Positions 32,006-32,200 of a stretch of 32,200 nucleotides of DNA are shown one piece after another. How positions within the stretch are numbered: the first letter of the stretch is position 1; the number at the start of each line of letters is the position of its first letter. Source of the stretch: JAVBSX01 sp031549565 (lineage in GTDB: Bacteria > Planctomycetota > Planctomycetia > Pirellulales > Thermoguttaceae); contig JAVBPO010000137.1 of the NCBI GenBank assembly GCA_031549565.1, positions 1-32,200 of the forward strand, written 5' to 3'. The notes under the pieces are model-generated. The model was not told where the DNA came from. It did no database searches and was given only the letters and a program-made list of their open reading frames with translations. The position numbers were made by a program, and so were the translations under genes.

Positions 32006-32037
32006 CTGAGGAGTCAGGGGGCGGGAGTCAGGAGTCA
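32003..32037 (+). repeat. Heptameric tandem repeat at the kinase stop codon
   Basis: Units tgactga, ggagtca, gggggcg, ggagtca and ggagtca follow one another from the stop codon (32003-32005) of the kinase gene. It is the complementary form of the units at 748-768. Confidence 0.75.
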
Positions 32038-32084
32038 GGTTGCGCTTTATTGGAGCTTGAGGGGTGCGCGCAAATTTTCCGGGT

Positions 32085-32200
32085 CGTGAGTTGTCCTTCT
32101 GAACGAAGTGTACTCACGGAGGGAAGAATCTGGTGCATCCGGCAACACGCATTATGTTGCGAACACGGCTTGAAACCAGATGCTTCGGAATACCTCGGCA
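32085..32200 (-). mobile_element. Dispersed repeat element, reversed copy cut by the window edge
   Basis: Read on the minus strand, this stretch matches 18163-18275 of the first copy closely: GAGGTATTCCGAAG, ATCTGGTTTCAAGC, GTGTTCGCAACA, CCGGATGCACCAGATTCTTC and CCGTGAGTACACT. Its outer end lies beyond the window. Confidence 0.8.

Overview
The window looks like a chromosomal segment of a planctomycete of moderate GC content. This rests on family recognition and could not be tested by search. The supporting signs are a secreted squalene-cyclase-like/DUF4159 double-domain protein, a CdsA with a planctomycete-like N-terminus, an RsbW-like kinase plus STAS pair, an FHA-GAF sensor kinase, and intergenic DNA full of short palindromic and heptameric repeats.

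Positions 160-10912 form a one-directional, phage-derived head module of 13 genes: a YiiX-like permuted papain-fold hydrolase, a ParB-domain protein, an ABC ATPase fused to a GNAT acetyltransferase, small and large terminase, portal, prohead protease, a capsid decoration-type protein, the major capsid protein, a 72-residue gpW-like protein, and three probable connector or tail-completion proteins. The module carries what is needed to build and fill a capsid. Inside the window it has no tape measure, baseplate, fibre, integrase, repressor or replication gene, and a core-type host gene begins only 126 bases after it. Three of its intergenic gaps carry the same heptameric repeats found beside host genes, which suggests long residence in this lineage.

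Positions 11039-18918 hold a coiled-coil/zinc-ribbon protein, a PIN toxin-like gene broken by a one-base frameshift plus its small partner, a thioredoxin, the 819-residue DUF4159 protein (minus strand), a Tat-exported lyxose-isomerase-like cupin (minus), a membrane-anchored tetraheme cytochrome c, CDP-diacylglycerol synthase, and a flavoredoxin-like flavoprotein (minus). Positions 19154-21700 hold two secreted minus-strand hydrolases: a nucleoside hydrolase, and a tandem alpha/beta hydrolase whose second copy has lost its catalytic residues. Positions 21701-22591 hold no gene.

Positions 22592-27142 encode an MscS-type channel followed by the lysyl-phosphatidylglycerol synthase/flippase MprF, both envelope-stress functions. 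ClpX follows on the minus strand, then an RsbW-like/STAS partner-switch pair (minus), and divergently an FHA-GAF histidine kinase without a response regulator. The right edge enters a third copy of a dispersed repeat also seen at 18130-18325 and 22325-22402.
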